From Pseudomonas sp. HOU2 (GTDB taxonomy: Bacteria > Pseudomonadota > Gammaproteobacteria > Pseudomonadales > Pseudomonadaceae): a stretch of DNA of 64,000 nucleotides. The position numbers and the translations under genes are program-made. Of this stretch, positions 27,061-37,996 are shown piece after piece. The notes beneath the pieces were generated by a model. It made no database searches. It worked only from the letters and a program-made list of their open reading frames with translations, and was not told the origin of the DNA. Every line of letters starts with the position of its first letter. Position 1 is the stretch's first letter. The DNA lies in NCBI RefSeq assembly GCF_040729435.1, contig NZ_CP160398.1, positions 1,922,001-1,986,000 of the forward strand, read 5' to 3'.

Positions 27061-29010
27061 ATGGACTCTTTCAAGACAGCGCCTATGCGCTTTCTGCTGC
27101 TGATCACTGGCGCCTGGCTGGTCATCTTTCTTCTGACCCGAGCGGTACTGCTGCTGACTCACCTGGATGAGGCCGGCGGCTTTGCCCTTTCGGTGTTCGG
27201 CATCGGCGCGCTCTACGACCTGGGGTTCCTGGCCTATGCGGCATTGCCGCTGGGCTTGTACCTGCTGCTCTGCCCGCCGGGCCTGTGGCGGCGTCGTGGA
27301 CATCGCGGGTTCCTGCGCGCCCTGTTGACCGTCAGTCTGTTCGCCATGCTGTTCGTGGCGGTGGCTGAATGGCTGTTCTGGGACGAGTTCGGCGTGCGCT
27401 TCAACTTCATCGCCGTCGATTACCTGGTGTATTCCGACGAAGTGCTGAACAACGTCCTCGAGTCGTACCCGATCGGCAAGCTGCTAAGCCTCCTCGCGGT
27501 ACTGGCCGTGGTGATCAGTTTTGCTTTGGGCAAGCCGTTCAATGCCGCCATGAATGCCCCGCTGCCAGCGCTGCGCGGGCGTCTGCTCAGTGCCTTGGGC
27601 CTGTTGATCGTCGCGGGTCTGAGCCTGCAACTGCTCAGTCAGGACGCCCCGCGTGCCCAGGGCGGCAATGCCTACCAGAACGAACTGGCCAGTAACGGCC
27701 CGTATCAGTTCTTCGCCGCATTCCGTAACAATGAACTGGACTACACCCAGTTCTACAAGAGCCTGCCCGCTGAAAAAGTCGCCAGCCAGATCCGCGCCGA
27801 ACTGAGCGAAAGCGACGCGCGCTTCATCGGCAAGGACCCACAGGACATCCGCCGGGTGATCGACAACCCGGGCACCTCGCGCAAGCCGAACATTGTGCTG
27901 GTGACCATCGAAAGCCTGAGTGCCAAGTACCTGGGCAGCAATGGCGACGGTCGCAACCTGACGCCCAACCTCGACGCGTTGCGCAAGCAGAGCTTGTACT
28001 TCAATAACTTCTACGCCACCGGCACCCGCACCGACCGCGGGCTGGAAGCGATCACCCTGGCCATCCCGCCGACGCCGGGTCGCTCGATCGTCAAGCGCAT
28101 CGGCCGTGAAAGCGGTTTCGCCAGCCTTGGCCAGCAACTGAGCGCGGTGGGTTACGACAGCGTGTTCGTCTACGGCGGACGCGGCTACTTCGACAACATG
28201 AACGCGTTCTTCAGCGGCAACGGCTATCGCGTCGTCGATCAGAGCAGCGTCGATGAATCCGAGATCCATTTCAAGAACGCCTGGGGCATGGCCGACGAAG
28301 ACCTGTATCGCCAGACCCTGAAACTGGCGGATGCCGACTACGCCAAGCAGCAACCGTTCCTGCTGCAATTGATGACCACGTCCAACCATCGTCCTTACAC
28401 CTACCCGGACAACCGGATCGACATCAAGTCCGGCAACGGTCGTGATGGCGCGGTGAAGTACACCGACTACGCGATTGGTCAGTTCCTTGAGCAGGCGCGG
28501 CAGAAACCGTGGTTCGACAACACGATCTTCATCTTCGTCGCCGATCACACCGCGGGCAGCGCCGGCAAGGAAGATTTGCCGATCGCCAACTACCAGATCC
28601 CGCTGTTCATCTACGCGCCGAAAATGATCGAAGCTCGCGAGAGCGCGCAACTGGCCAGCCAGATCGATCTGGCCCCGACGTTACTGGGCTTGCTCAATCT
28701 GGATTACACCTCGACGTTCTTCGGTCGCAACCTGCTGCAGGACAACCCGCTGCCACCGCGCGTGGTAGTCGGCAACTATCAGCATCTGGGCCTGTTCGAT
28801 GGCAAGGATCTGGCGATCCTCAGCCCGCGCCAGGGCTTGCGCCGGCATGACGATGCGTTGACCGAGAGCCGCGAGTCGCGAGTCAGCAGCGACGATCCGC
28901 TGGTCAGCCGGGCCATTGCGTATTACCAGGCGGCCAGTTATGGCTTCAAACAGCAGTTGCTGAGCTGGAAGCCGGCGAAGGAAAACACTCCGCAGGTCAG
29001 TGATCGTTAA
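27061..29010 (+). CDS. LtaS-like membrane sulfatase-fold transferase
   Basis: 649 aa. Five hydrophobic helices occupy about residues 10-200 and anchor a periplasmic alkaline-phosphatase-fold domain from about 285. That domain starts PNIVLVTIESLSAKYLG (metal-binding E), has the nucleophile region FYATGTRTDRGLEA with Thr at 324, and closes with IFVADHTAG (metal-binding D and H). Such enzymes move phosphoglycerol or phosphoethanolamine onto envelope glycans. In a Gram-negative the product is more likely a glucan or LPS substituent than lipoteichoic acid. It is divergent from colR, with a ColR-box-like site in between, so membership of the ColR regulon is plausible. Substrate unproven. Confidence 0.82.
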   Translation: MDSFKTAPMRFLLLITGAWLVIFLLTRAVLLLTHLDEAGGFALSVFGIGALYDLGFLAYAALPLGLYLLLCPPGLWRRRGHRGFLRALLTVSLFAMLFVAVAEWLFWDEFGVRFNFIAVDYLVYSDEVLNNVLESYPIGKLLSLLAVLAVVISFALGKPFNAAMNAPLPALRGRLLSALGLLIVAGLSLQLLSQDAPRAQGGNAYQNELASNGPYQFFAAFRNNELDYTQFYKSLPAEKVASQIRAELSESDARFIGKDPQDIRRVIDNPGTSRKPNIVLVTIESLSAKYLGSNGDGRNLTPNLDALRKQSLYFNNFYATGTRTDRGLEAITLAIPPTPGRSIVKRIGRESGFASLGQQLSAVGYDSVFVYGGRGYFDNMNAFFSGNGYRVVDQSSVDESEIHFKNAWGMADEDLYRQTLKLADADYAKQQPFLLQLMTTSNHRPYTYPDNRIDIKSGNGRDGAVKYTDYAIGQFLEQARQKPWFDNTIFIFVADHTAGSAGKEDLPIANYQIPLFIYAPKMIEARESAQLASQIDLAPTLLGLLNLDYTSTFFGRNLLQDNPLPPRVVVGNYQHLGLFDGKDLAILSPRQGLRRHDDALTESRESRVSSDDPLVSRAIAYYQAASYGFKQQLLSWKPAKENTPQVSDR

Positions 29011-29062
29011 CTGAAGATGGACGTTGTTGCGTCAGTCAGCCTCTTTGTTGACTGACATGACG

Positions 29063-29130
29063 CCATCGCTGGCAAGCCAGCTCCCACAAGGATTGCGCTA
29101 AACCTGTGGGAGCTGGCTTGCCAGCGATGG
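29063..29130. repeat. REP-type palindrome (TGTGGGAGCTGGCTTGCC class)
   Basis: Arms CCATCGCTGGCAAGCCAGCT and its inverse with only a 14-base loop, between the convergent LtaS-like gene and groEL. Confidence 0.87.
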
Positions 29131-29170
29131 CCTCACCTCGGTTCAGGGTCAACATGAAATCGAAGGCAAT

Positions 29171-29206
29171 AAAAAACCCCGCCTGCGCATTGCAGGCGGG
29201 GTTTTT
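29171..29206 (-). terminator. Intrinsic terminator of groESL
   Basis: Stem AACCCCGCCTGC / GCAGGCGGGGTT with a short loop and A6/T5 flanks, 20 bases beyond the groEL stop. Confidence 0.93.
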
Positions 29207-29227
29207 CGTTACAGGGGTAAGGCTGGC

Positions 29228-30886
<1,659 letters not shown>

Positions 30887-30926
30887 TTAAATACTTTGTA
30901 GTAACGGGAAAATGAACGGGGGGGTA

Positions 30927-31220
30927 TCAGCCTTCGATAACAGCGAGGATTTCGTTCTCGCTCATTACCAGCAGGTCTTCGCCGTCGACTTTCACAGTGT
31001 TGCTGCCGGAGTAAGGACCGAACACAACCTTGTCGCCTTCCTTCACGGACAGTGCACGCACTTCACCGTTTTCCAGAGCCTTGCCCGGGCCTACAGCGAG
31101 AATCACACCGTGGTTGGCTTTTTCAGCAGCCGAACCTGGCAGGACGATACCGCCAGCGGTTTTCTTTTCTTCTTCGCTGCGACGGATGACGACGCGGTCA
31201 TGCAGAGGACGAAGCTTCAT
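30927..31220 (-). CDS. groES: Co-chaperonin GroES
   Basis: 97 aa, the normal length. Starts [14 protein letters not shown]; the mobile loop is [16 protein letters not shown] and the C-terminal part has [25 protein letters not shown]. It caps the GroEL ring. AGGAGAG precedes its ATG (31220). A heat-shock sigma-32-like promoter is seen 143 bases upstream. Confidence 0.98.
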   Translation of the reverse strand: MKLRPLHDRVVIRRSEEEKKTAGGIVLPGSAAEKANHGVILAVGPGKALENGEVRALSVKEGDKVVFGPYSGSNTVKVDGEDLLVMSENEILAVIEG

Positions 31221-31362
31221 TGTCGATCTCTCCTAATTGTGGTTTTCATCGGCCGGTGTAGTCCCGGCGGGTTTAACAAATCCGGCCTGCGCCGGTTGCG
31301 GTTCGTCGAGCGAACCGCGGAAGTCTGTCCGGCTCAACGCCGGAAACCTTTCGGTGACCGAT

Positions 31363-31390
31363 ACATAAGGGCGCATAAGCTTATTACAAG
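31363..31390 (-). promoter_or_regulatory. Sigma-32-like heat-shock promoter of groESL
   Basis: Read on the minus strand: CTTGTAA (31390-31384), 12 spacer bases, CCCTTATGT (31371-31363). This is close to the heat-shock consensus CTTGAAA and CCCCATNTA. The resulting 5' leader to groES would be about 135 bases and contains short GC-rich inverted repeats. Confidence 0.5.
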
Positions 31391-31440
31391 GGCGGGGGCA
31401 GAAAATTTTTCATCGATTTGCCCCTTGAATGCCGCGCATA

Positions 31441-31466
31441 AACAAACGGCACCCGAAGGTGCCGTG
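31441..31466 (-). terminator. Intrinsic terminator after fxsA
   Basis: Stem CGGCACC / GGTGCCG with a CGAA tetraloop; on the minus strand it is followed by GTTTGTTT. Confidence 0.75.
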
Positions 31467-31478
31467 TCGATGCAGCGG

Positions 31479-31955
31479 TTATTTGCTGTCGCGATGTTCG
31501 AACTCGCCTTCGATCACATCACCCTCGCGGCCCAGAGGCTGGCGCGGTGCAGGACCTCCACGCGGTTGCAGGTCGTCGGCGAAGGCACGCTGACGGATCG
31601 CCTGTTCTTCGGCGCGCTGGCGCATTTTATTGGCCAGCAGACGACGGGTGAACGGCAACAGCATCACCAGACCGACCACGTCGCTGACGAAGCCCGGCAG
31701 GATCAACAGACCGCCGGCCAGTGCCAGCATCAGGCCTTCGAGCATGGTCTGTGCGGGCAACTCACCACGATTCAGGCTTTCACGGGCACGCAGCGCAGTT
31801 GCCAGACCGGCGACGCGCAGTACGAACACACCGAACATCGAGCCGAGAATGATCAGCAGCAGGGCCGGGAAAAACCCGATAGCCCCTGCCACTTTGACGA
31901 ATACGAACAGCTCCAGCACCGGAAACAGCAGAAAGAGCAACAAAAAAGGGCGCAT
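31479..31955 (-). CDS. fxsA: FxsA family cytoplasmic-membrane protein
   Basis: 158 aa with four hydrophobic segments in the first ~115 residues (MRPFLLLFLLFPVLELFVFVKVAGAIG, FFPALLLIILGSMFGVFVLR, MLALAGGLLILPGFVSDVVGLVMLLPF) and a charged cytoplasmic tail. In E. coli FxsA (suppressor of F exclusion of phage T7) is encoded near groES as here. It interferes with exclusion by binding PifA; its normal role is unknown. ATG 31955 has GAGGAA correctly spaced. Confidence 0.85.
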   Translation of the reverse strand: MRPFLLLFLLFPVLELFVFVKVAGAIGFFPALLLIILGSMFGVFVLRVAGLATALRARESLNRGELPAQTMLEGLMLALAGGLLILPGFVSDVVGLVMLLPFTRRLLANKMRQRAEEQAIRQRAFADDLQPRGGPAPRQPLGREGDVIEGEFEHRDSK

Positions 31956-32020
31956 CAAAGATTCCTCAACGCAAGAAATGCCTTGCAGTAAGCCTTAGAT
32001 GACGTCGCCCTTTCGTGAAT

Positions 32021-32752
32021 TCAAGCGTCGGCCACCGCATTTTTTGGCCAGACCTCGGCGTGAGCCAGAGAAACCAAGGCTTCGCGCACTTGTATCGGCG
32101 TATGACAAGGCGCTGGAAATGGCAGCCAGTACAGCGCCTGGCCGATGCGCAGGTGCATGCCTTCGCTGTCGATCCCGGCCAGTTGTGCCGGTACGGTTTT
32201 CGGCAGGCCGCTGAGCTCCACATAGTGTGCGATGGCTTTGGCGTGATCGCTGTTCATGTGCTCGACCATGCTGATTTCCGCCTTGCCGGCAAACGGGTTG
32301 GCCAGGGTCAGCTGATCGATCCAGTGAATCGCGCCGAAACCGCCGATGTAGCGATGACGCACCGGGTTGAGCACCCAGAAATCAAAGTCGTGGGCCTTGT
32401 GGTAGTTCTGCGAGTCGGGGAAGTACCGGTAGTAGCGCTCGGCGGCGGCTTCGATGGCAGCCGGGTCTTCGAGTTTTTGTGCCTCGGCCAGGTACGTCAG
32501 GCGACCAACGGCCTGCACGTCGTCGGCCTCGCGCTCGCCCACCAGCAGCGAGCACTTGGGATCTTTCTGCAGGTTGTGGGTGTGCTGGGCGATGCGGCTG
32601 ATCAGGATCAGCGGGCGGCCCTGCTCATCCAGGCAGTACGGCACCACTGAGCCGAACGGGAAACCGGGCATCGATTTGGAGTGGGTGGACAATACCCCAC
32701 GGTATTCCTTGAGAAGCAATTCTCGGGCATTCTTGGCCGCTTCAACGCTCAA
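32021..32752 (-). CDS. HugZ-family haem-utilisation protein (FMN-binding split barrel plus DUF2470)
   Basis: 243 aa. The start is probably TTG at 32752, giving [35 protein letters not shown], with AAGGAG eight bases upstream; no ATG fits as well. Residues 1-150 form a pyridoxamine-oxidase-like split barrel ([25 protein letters not shown]). The C-terminal ~80 residues ([21 protein letters not shown]) are the DUF2470 helix domain that contacts haem in HugZ. It may bind or degrade haem. It stands alone and divergent from the SDR gene. Confidence 0.8.
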   Translation of the reverse strand: MSVEAAKNARELLLKEYRGVLSTHSKSMPGFPFGSVVPYCLDEQGRPLILISRIAQHTHNLQKDPKCSLLVGEREADDVQAVGRLTYLAEAQKLEDPAAIEAAAERYYRYFPDSQNYHKAHDFDFWVLNPVRHRYIGGFGAIHWIDQLTLANPFAGKAEISMVEHMNSDHAKAIAHYVELSGLPKTVPAQLAGIDSEGMHLRIGQALYWLPFPAPCHTPIQVREALVSLAHAEVWPKNAVADA

Positions 32753-32916
32753 TTTATGACTCCTTAAATAGAATCCGTCGAAAAAACGGACAGGCGCCTG
32801 GGGATAAGTCCCGGTCACGCCATCGGGCAATGCTCATGTGCAATCCGGCCATCACCGGTACGGATCGAGCGTCGCCAATAACAAAAACCACTCAGACCGG
32901 CTATCGGGGCATGCGA

Positions 32917-33675
32917 ATGCAACTCAACGACAAAGTAATCATTATCACCGGCGGTTGCCAGGGTTTGGGCCGTTCCATGGCCGAGTATTTCGCCGGCAAA
33001 GGCGCGAAACTGGCGCTGGTCGACCTCAATCAGGAAAAACTCGATGACGCGGTCGCCGCCTGCAAGGCCAAAGGCGTCGAGGCGCGCAGCTATCTGTGCA
33101 ACGTGGCCAACGAAGAACAGGTCGAGCACATGGTTGCCCAGGTCGCCGAAGACTTCGGCGCGATTCATGGCCTTATCAACAACGCCGGGATCCTGCGTGA
33201 CGGCCTGCTGCTCAAGGTCAAGGATGGCGAAATGACCAAGATGAGCCTGGCCCAGTGGCAGGCGGTCATCGACGTCAACCTGACCGGCGTGTTCCTGTGC
33301 ACCCGTGAAGTGGCGGCGAAAATGGTCGAGCTGAAAAACAGCGGCGCGATCATCAACATCTCGTCGATCTCCCGCGCCGGTAACGTCGGCCAGACCAACT
33401 ATTCCGCCGCCAAGGCTGGCGTGGCCGCCGCCACCGTGACCTGGGCCAAGGAACTCGCGCGTTACGGCATTCGCGTGGCGGGCATTGCACCGGGCTTCAT
33501 CGAAACCGAGATGACCCTGGGCATGAAGCCGGAAGCGCTGGAGAAGATGACCTCGGGTATTCCGCTCAAGCGCATGGGCAAGCCGGAAGAGATCGCCCAT
33601 TCGGCGGCGTATATCTTCGAGAACGACTACTACACCGGGCGGATTCTGGAGATGGATGGCGGGTTGCGGATCTAA
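32917..33675 (+). CDS. FabG-like short-chain dehydrogenase/reductase
   Basis: 252 aa classical SDR. The cofactor motif [15 protein letters not shown] is near residue 12, D in [11 protein letters not shown] favours NAD(H), the NNAG motif follows as INNAGIL, and the catalytic S-Y-K is in [21 protein letters not shown]. The segment EMDGGLRI closes it. It is FabG-like, but no fatty-acid genes are adjacent, so the substrate is open. ATG 32917 is favoured over 32911 because the GGGG Shine-Dalgarno is eight bases away. Position equals PA4389 as remembered. Confidence 0.82.
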   Translation: MQLNDKVIIITGGCQGLGRSMAEYFAGKGAKLALVDLNQEKLDDAVAACKAKGVEARSYLCNVANEEQVEHMVAQVAEDFGAIHGLINNAGILRDGLLLKVKDGEMTKMSLAQWQAVIDVNLTGVFLCTREVAAKMVELKNSGAIINISSISRAGNVGQTNYSAAKAGVAAATVTWAKELARYGIRVAGIAPGFIETEMTLGMKPEALEKMTSGIPLKRMGKPEEIAHSAAYIFENDYYTGRILEMDGGLRI

Positions 33676-33693
33676 GCGCCACCTCAAAACCAA

Positions 33694-33786
33694 CTGTAGG
33701 AGTGAGCCTGCTCGCGATTGCGGTCATTCATTCAACATTTGCGTTGAATGTTAATCCGCTATCGCGAGCAGGCTCACTCCTACAGG
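33694..33786. repeat. Palindromic repeat of a third class (GTAGGAGTGAGCCTGCTCGC)
   Basis: Arms CTGTAGGAGTGAGCCTGCTC and inverse enclose an inner inverted repeat CATTCAACA/TGTTGAATG-like stretch. It is the only copy of this class here, at the junction between two blocks that are apart in P. aeruginosa. Confidence 0.83.
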
Positions 33787-33806
33787 TTTTCAGCGTTACC
33801 GATTGA

Positions 33807-34901
33807 TCAATCGTCACTGATGCTGATATTCGGCATCGCCGGCGTCGCCGCTTCCTGCAACACAATACGCGCACCGACGTGGCGGGCCAGTTCCTGATAG
33901 ACCATGGCGATCTGGCTGTCCGGCTCGGCGATCACCGTTGGCTTGCCGCCATCGGCCTGCTCGCGGATCAGCATCGACAGCGGCAGCGAGGCCAGCAGTT
34001 CGACGCCATATTGGGTCGCCAGCTTCTCGCCACCGCCCTCACCGAACAGATGCTCGGCATGACCGCAGTTCGAGCAGATGTGCACCGCCATGTTTTCCAC
34101 CACGCCCAGCACCGGAATGTTGACCTTGCGGAACATTTCCACGCCTTTGCGCGCGTCCAGCAGCGCCAGATCCTGCGGCGTGGTGACGATCACCGCACCG
34201 GCCACCGGGACTTTCTGCGCCAGGGTCAGCTGGATGTCGCCGGTGCCTGGCGGCATGTCGATCACCAGATAATCCAGATCGCCCCACGCGGTTTGCGTCA
34301 CCAGTTGCAGCAGCGCACCGGAGACCATCGGCCCGCGCCAGACCATCGGTGTGTTGTCGTCGGTGAGGAACGCCATCGACATGACTTCGACACCGTGGGC
34401 CTTGAGCGGCACGAACCACTTCTGATCCTTGACCTCGGGGCGGGTGCGCTCGGGGATGCCGAACATGATGCCCTGGCTCGGGCCATAGATGTCGGCGTCG
34501 AGAATGCCGACCTTGGCGCCTTCACGGGCCAGCGCCAGCGCGAGGTTGGCCGCGGTGGTCGACTTGCCCACACCGCCCTTGCCCGAGGCCACGGCGACCA
34601 CATTCTTGACGTTGGCCAGACCCGGGATCTGTGCCTGGGCCTTGTGCGCGGCGATCACGCTGTTGACCTCGACCTTGGCCGACACCACGCCATCGAGGTT
34701 TTCGATGGCCAGTTGCAGCAATTGCGCCCAGCCGCTCTTGAACAGACCGGCGGCGTAGCCGATTTCCATCTGAACCTTCACGCGGTCGCCATCGATCTCG
34801 ACGTGCTTCACGCAACCGGCGCTGACCGGGTCCTGGTTCAGGTAGGGGTCGGTGTATTGGCTGAGGACGGCTTCCACCGCTGCGCGAGTGACGGCACTCA
34901 T
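33807..34901 (-). CDS. apbC: ApbC/Mrp iron-sulfur carrier P-loop ATPase
   Basis: 364 aa. The N-terminal ~85 residues are a MIP18/DUF59 domain ([20 protein letters not shown]). The deviant Walker A is [22 protein letters not shown] at about 101-122, Walker B is in [18 protein letters not shown], and the cluster-binding CxxC is [12 protein letters not shown]. It delivers Fe-S clusters to target apoproteins as a dimer in the cytoplasm. Divergent from metG, the arrangement seen in many gammaproteobacteria. ATG 34901 has GGAG upstream. Confidence 0.92.
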   Translation of the reverse strand: MSAVTRAAVEAVLSQYTDPYLNQDPVSAGCVKHVEIDGDRVKVQMEIGYAAGLFKSGWAQLLQLAIENLDGVVSAKVEVNSVIAAHKAQAQIPGLANVKNVVAVASGKGGVGKSTTAANLALALAREGAKVGILDADIYGPSQGIMFGIPERTRPEVKDQKWFVPLKAHGVEVMSMAFLTDDNTPMVWRGPMVSGALLQLVTQTAWGDLDYLVIDMPPGTGDIQLTLAQKVPVAGAVIVTTPQDLALLDARKGVEMFRKVNIPVLGVVENMAVHICSNCGHAEHLFGEGGGEKLATQYGVELLASLPLSMLIREQADGGKPTVIAEPDSQIAMVYQELARHVGARIVLQEAATPAMPNISISDD

Positions 34902-34994
34902 GGGCAACTCCGTTAACAAGACTGGGAAAAGATGGCGGGTATCGTACCCCGCAGATTGATTTGTGGTCAGGCGATTTATGCGTCGACTCGACTT

Positions 34995-35117
34995 TGTGGC
35001 GAGGGAGCTTGCTCCCGCTCGACTGCGCAGCAGTCGCGATCCGATTGATCTGGTCTATCTGCCATTGCCGGATGGGGCGGCTTCGCCACCCAGCGGGAGC
35101 AAGCTCCCTCGCCACAA
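34995..35117. repeat. REPIN-like pair of GAGGGAGCTTGCTCCC palindromes
   Basis: Two inverted copies of the GAGGGAGCTTGCTCCC class, about 80 bases apart, in the divergent region between apbC and metG. Unlike most copies here, it lies between 5' ends. Confidence 0.87.
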
Positions 35118-35242
35118 TGTATTGCAGTCAGTCCATCCGGTTATTGCAGTGGCCGCATCCGGAAACAGGTGCACAGGGTGAAAAATATGCGCCAGCGCTT
35201 TATAGTGGCCGACCTCCGTTTCATCAAGTAGCGAAGCCCCAC

Positions 35243-37294
35243 ATGTCCGAACCACGCAAGATCCTCGTCACCAGCGCCCTGCCCTACGCCAACGGTTCGA
35301 TTCACCTTGGCCATATGCTGGAATACATCCAGACCGATATGTGGGTGCGCTTCCAGAAGCATCGCGGCAATCAATGCATTTATGTCTGCGCCGACGACGC
35401 CCACGGTTCGGCGATCATGCTGCGCGCGGAAAAGGAAGGCATCACCCCGGAACAACTGATCGCCAACGTGCAGGCTGAACACAGCGCCGACTTTGCCGAG
35501 TTCCTGGTCGATTTCGACAATTTCCACTCCACTCACGCCGAAGAAAACCGTGAGCTGTCGAGCCAGATCTACCTGAAACTGCGTGATGCCGGGCACATTG
35601 CCCAGCGTTCGATCACTCAGTATTTCGACCCGGAAAAGAAAATGTTCCTGGCCGACCGCTTCATCAAGGGCACCTGCCCGAAATGCGGCACTGAAGACCA
35701 GTACGGCGACAACTGCGAAAAATGCGGTGCGACCTACGCCCCGACCGATCTGAAGGATCCGAAGTCGGCGATCTCCGGCGCCACCCCGGTGCTCAAGGAT
35801 TCCCAGCACTTCTTCTTCAAACTGCCAGATTTCCAGCAGATGCTGCAGACCTGGACCCGCAGCGGCACCCTGCAGGACGCCGTCGCCAACAAGATCGCCG
35901 AGTGGCTGGACGCCGGCCTGCAACAGTGGGACATCTCCCGCGATGCGCCGTACTTCGGCTTCGAGATCCCGGACGAGCCGGGCAAGTATTTCTATGTGTG
36001 GCTGGATGCGCCGATCGGTTACATGGCCAGCTTCAAGAACCTGTGCAACCGCACGCCGGAGCTGGACTTCGACGCGTTCTGGGGCAAGGACTCCACCGCC
36101 GAGCTGTACCATTTCATCGGCAAGGACATCGTCAACTTCCACGCGCTGTTCTGGCCCGCCATGCTTGAAGGCGCCGGTTTCCGCAAGCCGACCGGGATCA
36201 ACGTGCACGGCTACCTGACCGTCAACGGCCAGAAGATGTCCAAGTCCCGCGGCACTTTCATCAAGGCCCGTACCTACCTGGATCACCTGTCGCCGGAATA
36301 CCTGCGTTACTACTACGCGGCCAAACTGGGTCGTGGCGTCGATGACCTCGACCTGAACCTCGAAGACTTCGTGCAGAAGGTCAACTCCGACCTGGTCGGC
36401 AAAGTGGTCAACATCGCCAGCCGTTGCGCCGGTTTCATCCACAAAGGCAATGGCGGCCTGCTGGTCGACAACAATGCCGCGCCGGAGCTGACCGAAGCGT
36501 TCCTCGCCGCGGCGCCGAGCATTGCTGACGCCTATGAAGCGCGCGACTTCGCCCGCGCCATGCGTGAAACCATGGCCCTGGCCGACCGCGCCAACGCCTG
36601 GATCGCCGACAAGGCCCCCTGGTCGTTGAACAAGCAGGAAGGCAAGCAGGATGAAGTCCAGGCGATCTGCGCCACAGGCATCAACCTGTTCCGCCAGTTG
36701 GTGATCTTCCTCAAACCGGTGCTGCCATTGCTGGCTGCCGACGCCGAGGCGTTCCTCAACGTCGCTCCGCTGGCCTGGAACGACCACACCACGCTGCTGG
36801 CCAACCATCAGCTGAACGAATTCAAACCGTTGATGACCCGCATCGACCCGGTAAAAGTGCAAGCCATGACCGACGCCTCGAAAGAAGACCTGACCGCCAG
36901 CCAGACCGACACCGGTGCTGCCGCGCCTGCGGGCAACGGCGAACTGGCCAAGGATCCGCTGTCGCCGGAAATCGATTTCGATACCTTTGCCGCCGTCGAC
37001 CTGCGCGTCGCGCTGATCGTCAAGGCCGAACACGTGGAAGGTGCCGACAAGCTGTTGCGCCTGACCCTGGACATCGGTGACGAGCAGCGCAACGTATTCT
37101 CCGGAATCAAGAGCGCTTACCCGGACCCGTCGAAACTCGACGGTCGCCTGACCATGATGATCGCCAACCTCAAGCCGCGGAAAATGAAGTTCGGCATTTC
37201 CGAAGGCATGGTGATGGCGGCCGGCCCTGGCGGTGAAGAAATCTACCTGCTGAGCCCGGACAGCGGCGCCAAGCCGGGTCAACGCATCAAGTAA
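35243..37294 (+). CDS. metG: Methionyl-tRNA synthetase
   Basis: 683 aa; charges tRNA-Met. The HIGH-type signature is HLGH at residues 21-24 and KMSKS at 331-335. The zinc knuckle is [19 protein letters not shown] (about 145-163), the four-cysteine arrangement of the MetG1 class. The C-terminal ~110 residues from about 575 are the tRNA-binding (EMAP/Trbp111-like) dimerisation domain beginning [16 protein letters not shown]. Full length. ATG 35243 begins the standard [18 protein letters not shown]. Confidence 0.97.
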   Translation: MSEPRKILVTSALPYANGSIHLGHMLEYIQTDMWVRFQKHRGNQCIYVCADDAHGSAIMLRAEKEGITPEQLIANVQAEHSADFAEFLVDFDNFHSTHAEENRELSSQIYLKLRDAGHIAQRSITQYFDPEKKMFLADRFIKGTCPKCGTEDQYGDNCEKCGATYAPTDLKDPKSAISGATPVLKDSQHFFFKLPDFQQMLQTWTRSGTLQDAVANKIAEWLDAGLQQWDISRDAPYFGFEIPDEPGKYFYVWLDAPIGYMASFKNLCNRTPELDFDAFWGKDSTAELYHFIGKDIVNFHALFWPAMLEGAGFRKPTGINVHGYLTVNGQKMSKSRGTFIKARTYLDHLSPEYLRYYYAAKLGRGVDDLDLNLEDFVQKVNSDLVGKVVNIASRCAGFIHKGNGGLLVDNNAAPELTEAFLAAAPSIADAYEARDFARAMRETMALADRANAWIADKAPWSLNKQEGKQDEVQAICATGINLFRQLVIFLKPVLPLLAADAEAFLNVAPLAWNDHTTLLANHQLNEFKPLMTRIDPVKVQAMTDASKEDLTASQTDTGAAAPAGNGELAKDPLSPEIDFDTFAAVDLRVALIVKAEHVEGADKLLRLTLDIGDEQRNVFSGIKSAYPDPSKLDGRLTMMIANLKPRKMKFGISEGMVMAAGPGGEEIYLLSPDSGAKPGQRIK

Positions 37295-37310
37295 GGCCCA
37301 GCCGTAAAAC

Positions 37311-37348
37311 AATCCCACAGGCATGTTCTGCAGGCCTGTGGGATTTTT
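37311..37348 (+). terminator. Intrinsic terminator after metG
   Basis: 12-base stem AATCCCACAGGC / GCCTGTGGGATT followed by TTT; it separates metG from the Rnf operon. Confidence 0.88.
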
Positions 37349-37426
37349 CATATCTGGCCCACCCTTCGCGGGTGCCGGATAATGCCTAACCTTGAGTGAC
37401 ACCCGCCCGTTGCTGCCGGCAGAACC

Positions 37427-37996
37427 ATGACCGAACTTGCGCTTACGCTGATCAGTGCCGCCCTGCTCAACAACTTCGTGTTGCACTGGCCGCTGGGCGT
37501 CGATCCGTTGCTGGCCGGCAGTCGGCGCCAGGTGCATGCGCTAGGGCTGGCGACGGCGTGCCTGATGCTGAGCGTCGGCTTCATCGGTTATGTGCTGTGG
37601 CACTGGCTACTGGTGCCGCTGCAACTGCAGGCCCTGCAGCTGTTTGTGTTCCTGCCGCTCAGCGTGCTGCTGATCGCACCGCTGCTGAAGCTGCTGACTC
37701 GCGCGCTGCCTGACTGGCCCTTCGCCGGACTATGGCCGTTGTTGTTGGGCAATGCCGGCGTGCTGGGGCTGGCCTTGATCAATGCACACAATGATCGTGG
37801 CCTGCTGCAGGCAACGGCGCTGAGCCTGGGGGCCGGGCTGGGTTTCTGGCTGGTGCTGAGCCTGTTCAGCGACTTGCGTGAACGCACGGCGGACAATGAC
37901 ATTCCCCTGCCCTTTCGCGGCTTGCCGATCGACCTGATCGGCGCCGGACTGATCGCAGTGATTTTTCTCGGATTCAGTGGACTGATCAAAACATGA
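37427..37996 (+). CDS. rnfA: RnfA/RsxA, membrane subunit of ion-translocating oxidoreductase
   Basis: 189 aa, six hydrophobic helices, starting [29 protein letters not shown]; the LxNNFVL segment is the family mark around the membrane-embedded Fe-S site (here without the usual cysteine directly after NNFVL). The complex moves electrons across the inner membrane, pumping ions (Rnf) or keeping SoxR reduced (Rsx). It is the first gene of rnfA-B-D-G-E-nth and overlaps rnfB by four bases (ATGA). Confidence 0.85.
   Translation: MTELALTLISAALLNNFVLHWPLGVDPLLAGSRRQVHALGLATACLMLSVGFIGYVLWHWLLVPLQLQALQLFVFLPLSVLLIAPLLKLLTRALPDWPFAGLWPLLLGNAGVLGLALINAHNDRGLLQATALSLGAGLGFWLVLSLFSDLRERTADNDIPLPFRGLPIDLIGAGLIAVIFLGFSGLIKT

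Noticed and set aside
35141..37537. Nearly 800-codon open frame on the minus strand across metG
   Set aside because: Antisense shadow of the complete metG; composition is that of reverse-read GC-rich codons with no recognisable motif.
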